Source: JACCZX01 sp038216465
Lineage (GTDB): Bacteria > Pseudomonadota > Gammaproteobacteria > Burkholderiales > Burkholderiaceae_F
NCBI GenBank assembly: GCA_038216465.1
Contig: JBBQQC010000002.1
Location: forward strand, 124,001 to 188,000
Direction: 5' to 3'
DNA: 64,000 nt
Shown here: one piece after another, positions 52,098 to 59,855 of the stretch
Layout of the letters: every line of letters begins with the position of its first letter
How positions within the stretch are numbered: the stretch's first letter is position 1
Program-made: the position numbers and the translations under genes
The notes under the pieces: generated by a model
Told to the model about the DNA's origin: nothing
What the model saw: only the letters and a program-made list of their open reading frames with translations
Databases searched by the model: none

Positions 52098-53390
52098 TCA
52101 AGCGGGCGTTCCACTCGGCGCAGAGGTTAGCGGGGCGAGCGCCGCAGCCACCTCCAGACCCGACTTCAACCCGTCTTCATGGAACCCGTACCCGGTCCAG
52201 GCGCCGGCAAACCAGACTTGCCGCCGCCCCTGAACGGCCGGCAGCCGTTGTTGAGCGGCGATCGCCACGCGATCGAAGACCGGATGGCTGTACTCGATCT
52301 GCGCCATCGTCATCTGCGCGCGCGGCTCGTGGCGCGGATTCAGGCTCAACAGCAGCGGCGTCCTGAACGGCAGCGGTTGCAGCTTGTTCAGCAGGTAGGT
52401 CACCGAAACCGACAGGTCGCCGGCGGCGTTACCGTCATCGCTCAGATAGTTCCACGACGACCACACCTTGCGATTGTCGGGCAGCAGGCGCGGATCGGTG
52501 TGCAGCCAGGCTCGATTGGACTGGTAGCGGACGTGGCCCAGGATCGATTGCTCGTCGTCATCGGCGTCCTGCAGCATTTCAAGTGATTGATCGCTGTGGC
52601 ACGCCAGCACAACGTGGTCGAAGCGATGTGTGCCGCGGCGGCTTTGCACGACCACCTGATGCATTGATGCATCGCGCGTAACTGCAGTCACGGCCTCGTC
52701 GACGTGGACGTCGCCGAGCGTGGCGCAAATTTTCGTGACGTACTGCCGTGCACCGCCGTGCACCGTGAACCATTGCGGCCGACCGGAAATCTGCAGCAGG
52801 CCGTGGTTGTGGCAAAAGCGTGCAAACGTGGCGATCGGGTAGTCGAGCATCGTCGCAATCGGGCACGACCAGATAGCCGCCGCCATCGGCAGCAGATACC
52901 AGCGGCGAAACGGTTCTCCATAGCGGTGCGTGTCGAGAAATTCTCCCAACGAGATGTCTTCGTGTGCTTCTTCGATAATTGCGATGCGAGTCGCGTGCCG
53001 ATTAAAACGCAGAAGGTCACGCAGCATCGCAATGAAGCGCGGCGATACCAGGTTGCGCCGCTGTGCGAAGACGGTGTCGAGGCTGGTGCCGGCCCATTCA
53101 AGCGCGCGACCGCCAGAATGCCGCACGCTCAAACCGAATGACATATCGCTTTTCGCGGTCGGGATCGCAAGTTCGGCGAACAGCTGAATCAACTGGGGGT
53201 AGGTACGCTCGTTGTAGACCAGAAAGCCGGTGTCGACCGGGTACGTGAGGCCGTCGAGCGTCACGTCGATCGTGTTGGTATGGCCACCCGGCTGCGCGGC
53301 GGCTTCGTACAGCGTTACATCGTGCCGGCCGCGCAATGCATACGCAGCGGCGAGGCCTGAAATGCCAGCACCTACAACCGCAACTCTCAT
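52098..53390 (-). CDS. FAD/NAD(P)-binding oxidoreductase, amine-oxidase-like
   Basis: 430 residues. N-terminal dinucleotide fold RVAVVGAGISGLAAAYAL, then LYEAAAQPGGHTNTIDV and DTGFLVYNERTYPQL, as in flavoproteins next to CFA-type genes. The C-terminal WFAGAWTGYGFHEDGLKSGLEVA closes the FAD site. It may oxidise a fatty acyl chain before or after methylation. Its ATG overlaps the folE2 stop (ATGA), so it is translated with that gene. Confidence 0.87.
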   Translation of the reverse strand: MRVAVVGAGISGLAAAYALRGRHDVTLYEAAAQPGGHTNTIDVTLDGLTYPVDTGFLVYNERTYPQLIQLFAELAIPTAKSDMSFGLSVRHSGGRALEWAGTSLDTVFAQRRNLVSPRFIAMLRDLLRFNRHATRIAIIEEAHEDISLGEFLDTHRYGEPFRRWYLLPMAAAIWSCPIATMLDYPIATFARFCHNHGLLQISGRPQWFTVHGGARQYVTKICATLGDVHVDEAVTAVTRDASMHQVVVQSRRGTHRFDHVVLACHSDQSLEMLQDADDDEQSILGHVRYQSNRAWLHTDPRLLPDNRKVWSSWNYLSDDGNAAGDLSVSVTYLLNKLQPLPFRTPLLLSLNPRHEPRAQMTMAQIEYSHPVFDRVAIAAQQRLPAVQGRRQVWFAGAWTGYGFHEDGLKSGLEVAAALAPLTSAPSGTPA

Positions 53391-54211
53391 GCGCGGCGAG
53401 TGTTGTGCCGCCGGTCGTCCTGTTTTGTGTGCTTTATCAGCGCGTAGGCTGAATGATTGTGAATCGACTCGAAGTTTTCAGCTTCGACTGTGTAGGCAGA
53501 GATGCGAGCGTCGTTGTTCAGCGCGAGCGCAACATCCCGCACGACGTCTTCGACGAACTTCGGATTGTTGTAGGCGCGTTCGGTGACGAATTTTTCGTCG
53601 GGGCGTTTCAGCAAACCCCAGATTTCGCATGACGACGCATCTTCGGCGATGCGGATCTGTTGCTCGACCGCGATTTCCGCGGCGAGCACCGCGGCGATCG
53701 TGATGTGCGCGCGCTGATTGTGCGCACCGTAATCCGAAACCTTCTTGCTGCACGGGCACAGGCTGGTGACCGGCACCACGACTTTCTGCTGGAAGCGGGT
53801 CGCCGCACCGTCCGTTTCGATCGTAAACGTCAACTGATAATCCATCAGGCTCTCGACGCCCGACACCGGAGCGGTCTTGGTGACGAAAAAAGGCATTCGC
53901 ATCGCGATGTGGCCGCTGCGCGCGTCGAGCCGCTCAAGCATCCCGCTGAGCAGGGTCTGCATCGACTTCATCGACAGCGGCTCGGTATGACTCTGCAGTA
54001 CGTCGACGAAGCGCGACATGTGCGTGCCTTTCTGCTCGGCCGGCAAGCCGACGTACATGTCGATCGATGCCACCGACGCCTGCGGGCCGCGCACGCTGGC
54101 AATCAGCACCGGGTGCGTCATCGACTTGACGCCGACACGCTGGATCGCGAGGTCGCGGCGGTCGACGCCGGACTGCACGTCGGGCAGGAACAGGTCGTCC
54201 GGTGCGTTCAT
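53387..54211 (-). CDS. folE2: GTP cyclohydrolase FolE2 (type IB)
   Basis: Converts GTP to dihydroneopterin triphosphate, the first step to tetrahydrofolate, in a form that does not need zinc specifically. 274 residues; VPVTSLCPCSKKVSDYGAHNQRAH holds the metal-binding Cys/His region, and AFFVTKTAPVSGVESLMDY is also conserved (first residues approximate). Embedded between glutathione peroxidase and the FAD oxidoreductase with ATGA overlaps at both ends, an unusual place for a folate gene. Confidence 0.92.
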   Translation of the reverse strand: MNAPDDLFLPDVQSGVDRRDLAIQRVGVKSMTHPVLIASVRGPQASVASIDMYVGLPAEQKGTHMSRFVDVLQSHTEPLSMKSMQTLLSGMLERLDARSGHIAMRMPFFVTKTAPVSGVESLMDYQLTFTIETDGAATRFQQKVVVPVTSLCPCSKKVSDYGAHNQRAHITIAAVLAAEIAVEQQIRIAEDASSCEIWGLLKRPDEKFVTERAYNNPKFVEDVVRDVALALNNDARISAYTVEAENFESIHNHSAYALIKHTKQDDRRHNTRRA

Positions 54212-54783
54212 TGTTTCATTGCTGCGTTGAGCAAGCTTTCGATCTGCGCCGTTAGTCGCTTGTCTGAGGGGATCGTGTCGCTCGAATACGCCGCGACCAC
54301 TTTACCGTCGCGGTCGATCAGATACTTGTGAAAGTTCCATTTGGGCGGTTGTCCGGTGCTCTTCGATAGCGCGGCAAAAAACGGGTTGGCTGCCGGCCCC
54401 GCCACCGAAGATTTGGCGAACATCGGAAACTTGACGCCATAGGTATTGAAACAGAAGTCCGCGATCTCCTTGTTGTCCGTCTTTTCCTGGTTGCCGAAAT
54501 CGCCGGACGGAAAACCCAGCACGGTCAGCCCGCGCGCCGCGTACTGCGCGTGCAGTTTTTCCAGCCCCTCATATTGCGGCGTAAAGCCGCAGTAGCTCGC
54601 GGTGTTCACGACCAGCAGCACGCGGCCTTGATACTGACAGAGCGGCTGCGGCGACTCGTCCTGCAGTTTCGGAAACGTATGGTTCAACAACGGCGGACAG
54701 GTCTGCGCCGACGCAGCGGCGGAGAGCACAGAAGCTCCGATGATCATCAGCGTGAAGGCAACGGCTTGCAGTCGTGTGGGCAT
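54208..54783 (-). CDS. Glutathione peroxidase family protein, exported
   Basis: 191 residues with a signal peptide (about 1-26, ending SAAASAQ), so periplasmic. The peroxidatic residue is Cys in NTASYCGFTPQY, not selenocysteine. The Gln in FPSGDFGNQE and the Trp-Asn of KWNFHKYLI complete the catalytic tetrad. Such Cys enzymes often use thioredoxin rather than glutathione. ATG 54783 (MPTRLQ) has AGGATGGAAC before it. First gene of the ten-gene operon, overlapping folE2 by 4 bases. Confidence 0.9.
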   Translation of the reverse strand: MPTRLQAVAFTLMIIGASVLSAAASAQTCPPLLNHTFPKLQDESPQPLCQYQGRVLLVVNTASYCGFTPQYEGLEKLHAQYAARGLTVLGFPSGDFGNQEKTDNKEIADFCFNTYGVKFPMFAKSSVAGPAANPFFAALSKSTGQPPKWNFHKYLIDRDGKVVAAYSSDTIPSDKRLTAQIESLLNAAMKQ

Positions 54784-54819
54784 GTTCCATCCTGCGCAGC
54801 GCGCGGGTGTCAACAACCG

Positions 54820-54847
54820 ATGCTAGCGAGTTTGTAATTTGGGTCAA
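54820..54847 (-). promoter_or_regulatory. Candidate promoter of the ten-gene operon
   Basis: On the minus strand TTGACC (54847-54842) and TAGCAT (54825-54820) are 16 bases apart, giving a start about 30 bases before the peroxidase ATG. It resembles sigma-70 sites; nothing matching an RpoE/ChrR-type ECF site was seen. Consensus match only. Confidence 0.35.
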
Positions 54848-54915
54848 CTCGGGTAGAAGGGCGGTTTATTCGGCCAGTTCGCCACCATTTGCGGCGGGCT
54901 GCATCATCGAAGGTC

Positions 54916-55698
54916 ATGAAGCTTGCTCAACGAGTCGCCGTCATTACCGGCGCAGGACAGGGGATCGGCGCCGCGTGCGCGCGTCTGTTTGCGGCGCACG
55001 GCGCGATGGTCTTGATTGCCGATGTTAACGAAGCGAGCGGCGGGGCGTTGGCCAAAGAGATTGTCGAGGCCGGCGGCGCCGCGGCGTTTCATCGCACCGA
55101 TGTCTCTGTACGTAGCGATTGCGACGCGTTGGTCGAGCGCGCTGCTGCGCTGTTTGAGCGAGTTGACATCCTCGTCAATAACGCCGGCATCGTTCATGGC
55201 GCCGAGTTCCTCGACCTCGCCGAAGAGGATTTCGATCGCGTGCTGCGGGTCAACCTGAAAGGTGCATTCCTGTGCGGCCAGGCCGCCGCCCGCCGCATGA
55301 TCTCGCAACCGGCGCGCGTCGACGGCCAGCGCGGCGTGATTATCAATATGTCGAGCATCAACTCGGTGGTTGCGATTCCGAATCAGATCGCTTACACCGT
55401 CAGCAAGGGCGGTCTGAATCAGTTGACCAAGGTGATGGCGCTGGCGCTCGCCCCGCACGCGATCCGCGTGATGGGCATCGGTCCCGGCTCGATCGCGACT
55501 GACATGCTGAAGAAGGCGGTGCTCACCGAAGGGCCGGCACGCGCGCGCATCATGTCGCGCACGCCACTGCAGCGGCTGGGCGAGCCCGAAGAAATCGCGA
55601 AGGTGGCTCTGTTTCTTGCTAGCGACGATGCGTCGTACATGACGGGCAGCACGATCTATCCGGACGGCGGGCGGCTGGCACTCAACTACACGGTGTAA
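54916..55698 (+). CDS. SDR family oxidoreductase (glucose/3-oxoacyl reductase-like)
   Basis: 260 residues. GAGQGIGAACARLF (cofactor loop), NNAGI, catalytic Ser in INMSSINSVV, YTVSK with Tyr/Lys, and C-terminal LASDDASYMTGSTIYPDGG. This is the classical SDR layout of sugar and 3-oxoacyl dehydrogenases. ATG 54916 (MKLAQR) follows GAAGG. It is divergent from the peroxidase operon. The MFS gene begins 44 bases after its stop. Confidence 0.88.
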   Translation: MKLAQRVAVITGAGQGIGAACARLFAAHGAMVLIADVNEASGGALAKEIVEAGGAAAFHRTDVSVRSDCDALVERAAALFERVDILVNNAGIVHGAEFLDLAEEDFDRVLRVNLKGAFLCGQAAARRMISQPARVDGQRGVIINMSSINSVVAIPNQIAYTVSKGGLNQLTKVMALALAPHAIRVMGIGPGSIATDMLKKAVLTEGPARARIMSRTPLQRLGEPEEIAKVALFLASDDASYMTGSTIYPDGGRLALNYTV

Positions 55699-55742
55699 TC
55701 ATTTCCCCAGGTCTGACGCTCGACTCTGCGCGCGAGCGCCGC

Positions 55743-56960
55743 ATGCTGCTCACGTTGGCGGCGATCCAGTTCACCACGGTGCTCGACTTCATGGTGATCA
55801 TGCCGCTCGCTCCGCAGTTTTCGCGCGCGTTTGGACTCTCGACGCAGCAATTCGGATGGCTGATTTCCGCCTACACATTTGCGGCGGCGATTGCCGGCGT
55901 GATCGCGTCCGTGGTGATCGAGCGCTTCGAGCGCAAGCGATTGCTGCTCGCGATGTACGCCGGTTTTGTTGCGGCGGCCATCGTTACCGCCAGCGCGCAG
56001 AGCTTCCCGCTGATGTTGCTGGCGCGGGCGTTGGCGGGGATATTCGGTGGCGTCCTTTATGGGGTGATTTTCACGATCATCGGCGACACAATTCCGGAAG
56101 CTCGGCGCGGACACGCCACCGGCGTTGTGATGACGTCTTTCGCCATCGCTACGGTAGCCGGCGTTCCCCTAGCCCTATGGTTGTCGAACGCATTCAACTG
56201 GCGTGCGGCGTTTGTCGTGGTCGCCGTCTCCGGCGCCGTCAATGCATCGATTGCGCGGAGCACACTGCCCAATGTGGCGCGCGCGCTTCCGGCGGCCGCT
56301 GAAAAGCGCCACGAGGTCGAGATGTGGAGCGAATTCATGCGCACGCTGACGTACCCGAATCACTTGCGCGCGTTCGTCTTCACCTTGCTGATGATGATTT
56401 CGGGGTTCATGGTGATTCCGTACGTCAGTCTTTACATGACTTCGAACATCGGCTTGCCGGAGTCGCAGCTGCCGCTGGTATATCTGGCGGGTGGTGTTGC
56501 CACGTTCTTTACGGCGCGCTGGTTCGGGCGCTGGGCGGATCGCGACGGCAAGCGCAGGGTCTATCGCTGGATTGCACTGATTTCAATGGCACCGCTGCTG
56601 ATCATCACGCACGCACCCGCACTGCCGCTGGCGGGCACCCTCGCGATTGCGGTGATGTTCTTCGTTTTCGTTTCCGGCCGCATGGTGCCGGGCATGGCGG
56701 TCGTCACCAGCGCCGCGCGCCCGGGAGGACGCGCCGCTTTCATGACACTGAACGGCTCGGTGATGCAGATCGGCTCCGGCATCGCCGCCACGGCCAGCGG
56801 TGCGCTGATTCAGCGGCTGCCGTCGGGGATGCTGCAGCACTACAACTGGGTCGGCTGGATCGCGGTGGCGGCGACACTGGTCGCGATCTGGTGGGTCGGC
56901 AACATCGAAACGCTCGATGCAACGCCGGTGCTTCCTATTATCGAAGAGCCGATCAGCTAG
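55743..56960 (+). CDS. MFS transporter, DHA1-like
   Basis: 405 residues, twelve hydrophobic segments. FTTVLDFMVIMPLAPQF in helix 1 and GWLISAYTFAAAIAG in helix 2 are typical drug/sugar-efflux DHA1 members; RWADRDGKRRVYRW is the second conserved loop. ATG 55743 is used, though a frame extends about 15 codons upstream without a standard start. The stop TAG shares CTAG with convergent phaM. Substrate unknown. Confidence 0.85.
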   Translation: MLLTLAAIQFTTVLDFMVIMPLAPQFSRAFGLSTQQFGWLISAYTFAAAIAGVIASVVIERFERKRLLLAMYAGFVAAAIVTASAQSFPLMLLARALAGIFGGVLYGVIFTIIGDTIPEARRGHATGVVMTSFAIATVAGVPLALWLSNAFNWRAAFVVVAVSGAVNASIARSTLPNVARALPAAAEKRHEVEMWSEFMRTLTYPNHLRAFVFTLLMMISGFMVIPYVSLYMTSNIGLPESQLPLVYLAGGVATFFTARWFGRWADRDGKRRVYRWIALISMAPLLIITHAPALPLAGTLAIAVMFFVFVSGRMVPGMAVVTSAARPGGRAAFMTLNGSVMQIGSGIAATASGALIQRLPSGMLQHYNWVGWIAVAATLVAIWWVGNIETLDATPVLPIIEEPIS

Positions 56961-57613
56961 CGCGGCTTGCGTCGCGCTTTTCGGCGCGGCGTCGATTTTT
57001 TTGCAGGTGTCGATGGAGTCGTCGATGACGTGGCGGCGGCTGCTGCCATCTTCGTGAACTGGTCTTGCAGCGTGCTCCACCAGGCGGCTGGATTCAGCGG
57101 TGCCGCGACAACCGCGGGCGTTGGCGATCGCTTGCTCGCCCGGCGGCCAGATTTCTGTAGTGCCGGCGCTTCAATGCGCGCAGCGTTCGTTTCTTCGGTC
57201 CTCATCGCGGCGAGTCCGAGCGCAACCTCCGGCGGTGCACTGGGCAGAACTCGCGGCGCGGCGTCAGTTTTGCCGAGCATCGGCGCCAGCATTGCGCTGC
57301 TCATCCCCTTCAGTGTCGCGATCGTCGCGCGCTGCACTTCGAGACTTTGAATCGTCGTCCGCAGGATGCCCGCGTTCAGCTCCAGCCATTGCTCGACCGC
57401 ACGCAGATCGGCAATGCGCTTTTCGAGCTCGTTGATATCGAGCGTCGGCGCAAACATGTTCGGCAGCTGCTGCGGAAAGCGCGCCGCCATTGATGCGAGA
57501 CTGCCGGGCGTCGGGATGCCGGGCAGACCGGCGAAGCCCCACATCTTCTTCATCAGCTCGAGGCTGTCTCCGACTGGATTGGCGAATGGCAAGTTGCTGC
57601 GTTTCGTGATCAT
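56957..57613 (-). CDS. phaM: PhaM-like polyhydroxyalkanoate granule protein
   Basis: 218 residues. SLELMKKMWGFAGLPGIPTPGSL, INELEKRIADLRAVEQWLELNAGILRTTIQSLEVQRAT (predicted helical oligomerisation part) and the C-terminal Pro/Ala/Lys-rich tail (PAKKSTPRRKARRKPR) match PhaM of Ralstonia, which activates PHA synthase and tethers granules to the nucleoid. The basic tail would bind DNA. Its ATG overlaps the FAH-family stop (ATGA). No pha synthase gene is in the window. Confidence 0.82.
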   Translation of the reverse strand: MITKRSNLPFANPVGDSLELMKKMWGFAGLPGIPTPGSLASMAARFPQQLPNMFAPTLDINELEKRIADLRAVEQWLELNAGILRTTIQSLEVQRATIATLKGMSSAMLAPMLGKTDAAPRVLPSAPPEVALGLAAMRTEETNAARIEAPALQKSGRRASKRSPTPAVVAAPLNPAAWWSTLQDQFTKMAAAAATSSTTPSTPAKKSTPRRKARRKPR

Positions 57614-58611
57614 GCTGCCTCCGCTTTGCGTTGCAACGGCGTCACCGTCTGGTCTATGGCGCCGAAGATCGAGCGCCCGGCGGCGTCGAACATCTCGATA
57701 CGCACCTGATCGCCGTATCTCATGAACGGCGTCTTGGCGGCGCCGAATTCGATCATTTCCAGGCTACGCTTTTCAGCGATGCAGCAGTAGCCGCGGCTGC
57801 GGTCGACGTTCGACACGGTGCCCGAGCCGATCACCGACCCGGCGCGTAAGTTGCGCGTCTTCGCGACGTGCGCGATCAACTGCGCAAAGCTAAACGTCAT
57901 GTCGTCGCCCGCGTTCGGCTCGCCGACCTTCAGCCCATTCAAATGAACCGTCAGCGGCCGGTGCACCTTGTCATCGCGCCACGCATTGCCGAGCTCGTCG
58001 GGCGTGATTGCGACCGGTGAGAAGGCAGTTGCCGGTTTGCTCTGAAAGAATCCGAATCCCTTGGCGAGTTCAGCCGGGATCAGATTGCGCAGGCTGACAT
58101 CGTTGACCAACATCAGCAGTCGAATGTGCTGGCCGATCGCTTTCGGCTTCGATCCCATCGGAACATCACCGGTGACGACCGCCACTTCGGCTTCGAAATC
58201 GATACCGTGTTCCTGGCTGGGGCAAACGATAGCGTCGTGCGGTCCGAGCAAATCGTCGCTGCCCCCCTGGTACATCAGCGGGTCGGTCCAGAACGATGGC
58301 GGCATTTCGGCGCCGCGTGCCTTGCGCACGAGCTCGATGTGATTAACGTACGAAGAGCCGTCGGCCCATTGATACGCGCGCGGCAAAGGCGCCATCACGT
58401 GCACTGGGTTGAACGCGAACGCATTGCGCGCGCGCCCCTCGTTTAGCGCTTGAAATACGTCTTCCAGTTGCGGGGCGAAAAAATCCCAGTCGTCGAGCAC
58501 GGTCTGTAACCGGGTTGCGATCGTCGCGGCGTGCACCGCCAATGACAGATCGCGCGAGACCACGATGAGCTGCCCGTCGCGCGAGCCGTCCTTCAGGGTT
58601 GCCAACTTCAT
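57610..58611 (-). CDS. Fumarylacetoacetate hydrolase family protein
   Basis: 333 residues. IDFEAEVAVV (metal-binding Glu), GFGFFQSKPATAFSPVAITPDEL and RAGSVIGSGTVSNVDRSRGYCCIAEKR are the FAH catalytic-domain signatures, with an N-terminal domain beginning MKLATLKDGSRDGQLIVVSRD. The form is that of bacterial fumarylacetoacetases (tyrosine breakdown), but homogentisate dioxygenase is not nearby. ATG 58611 is clear; phaM follows in overlap. Divergent from the DUF3108 gene. Confidence 0.87.
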   Translation of the reverse strand: MKLATLKDGSRDGQLIVVSRDLSLAVHAATIATRLQTVLDDWDFFAPQLEDVFQALNEGRARNAFAFNPVHVMAPLPRAYQWADGSSYVNHIELVRKARGAEMPPSFWTDPLMYQGGSDDLLGPHDAIVCPSQEHGIDFEAEVAVVTGDVPMGSKPKAIGQHIRLLMLVNDVSLRNLIPAELAKGFGFFQSKPATAFSPVAITPDELGNAWRDDKVHRPLTVHLNGLKVGEPNAGDDMTFSFAQLIAHVAKTRNLRAGSVIGSGTVSNVDRSRGYCCIAEKRSLEMIEFGAAKTPFMRYGDQVRIEMFDAAGRSIFGAIDQTVTPLQRKAEAA

Positions 58612-58704
58612 CGATCGATCGAAGTACGCATATCCACGGTATCTTAGCGTTCGCAAACCGCGCTCGTGACCGCACGCTTCAGCGGCGAGCAAGTCCAATC
58701 GTTC

Positions 58705-59802
58705 ATGTCGACCGGTTTTTCCGACCCCACCCGACGCGGCCCGCTGTTGCGACGCGCCGCATCGGTTTTCGCGCTGGTGCTGACGCTTCACGTGTGGGCG
58801 CTGTACGTCTTCTCACAGGGATTGTCGGCAGTGGTTCCCGCGGACGCGACGCAGACTACGTTGTCGGTTTCCCTGCTGACGGCGGCTGCGCCGCCGGCCC
58901 CGACGCCCGATACACCGAAGCCGGCACCGCGGCCGCGCGCGCGCAACGCGGCGACGATCCCACCCCCGATCCCTCCGGCACCGGAACCTGCACCGGCACC
59001 GCCGGTCGATCCGGCGCCGCCGGACATTCCGCCCGTGCCGCCTAAAGTCGCGCCCGATCCTGCTCCTTCGACAGCTACCGAGCAGACGCCGACGTTGCCG
59101 CTCGGCGCGCTAGCACTTCCGACCAAAGGGCGAATCGCTTACCGCACGTCGTACACGCGCTTGTTAGGCATCAAGGCGCTGACCTATGTCGACTGGTCGA
59201 TTGATCCGGAGAAGGCGACGTACGAGTTATGGTTGCGCACCGTTGATCCTGCCGGGCTGCTCGATTTGAGATCGACCGGTACGCTGAGGTCATTCGGCAT
59301 CGCGCCCGACAACTATGTCGAGAAGATCGAGATTGCGAACCGCGAGCTGCGCGCCGACTTCGACTGGAAGACAAACGCGGTCAGCTTCGGCGGGCGCGGC
59401 GCGGGCCAGCCGCTGGCGTTTAACGAAGGCACGCAGGATCCGTTATCGCTGCAGTTTCATCTGCCGCTGCTGGCGCAGGCGTATCCGTGGCGCTTCTCGC
59501 CGGGTTCGGAGGTCACGTTCGCGGTTGCACGCCGCAATGTCGAGCAGTATTCGTTCGTCGTTGAAGGGTTCGAACCGACTCGCATCGACGGCACCGATGT
59601 GATGACCTTGAAGATCGAACGCAAGCGCGGGCCCGACGCGAGCCGCCGGGTCGAGATCTGGATGGCGCCCGAGTTTCAGTGGCTGCCGGTGCGGCTTCGG
59701 TTCACCGACAGCAACGACGACGTGTGGGACAGCATTCTGGCGCAGCTGCCGAACGAGCCTCCGCCGCCGGAACCCATCGTGCAGGAGCCGGTCAAGCCGT
59801 AG
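58705..59802 (+). CDS. DUF3108 protein with Pro-rich linker
   Basis: 365 residues. N-terminal membrane anchor (VFALVLTLHVWALYVFSQGLS, about 21-41), a Pro/Ala-rich stretch (about 63-135) that would span the periplasm, then a DUF3108 beta-rich domain beginning GRIAYRTSYTRLLGIKALTYVDW. TonB-like architecture without TonB's own domain. An in-frame GTG at 58666 is possible, but ATG 58705 (MSTGFSDP) fits a short cytoplasmic start. Function unknown; envelope location inferred. Confidence 0.82.
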   Translation: MSTGFSDPTRRGPLLRRAASVFALVLTLHVWALYVFSQGLSAVVPADATQTTLSVSLLTAAAPPAPTPDTPKPAPRPRARNAATIPPPIPPAPEPAPAPPVDPAPPDIPPVPPKVAPDPAPSTATEQTPTLPLGALALPTKGRIAYRTSYTRLLGIKALTYVDWSIDPEKATYELWLRTVDPAGLLDLRSTGTLRSFGIAPDNYVEKIEIANRELRADFDWKTNAVSFGGRGAGQPLAFNEGTQDPLSLQFHLPLLAQAYPWRFSPGSEVTFAVARRNVEQYSFVVEGFEPTRIDGTDVMTLKIERKRGPDASRRVEIWMAPEFQWLPVRLRFTDSNDDVWDSILAQLPNEPPPPEPIVQEPVKP

Positions 59803-59823
59803 TAGGGCGTCCTCCGCTACCTG

Positions 59824-59836
59824 CGGGCGCTGCCCG
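59824..59836. terminator. Small hairpin between convergent genes
   Basis: CGGGC/GCCCG with loop GCT in the 53-base gap between the DUF3108 and oxidoreductase stops. Short and without a T-run; weak. Confidence 0.3.
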
Positions 59837-59855
59837 GTCGCGCTTTGAGTTACAC

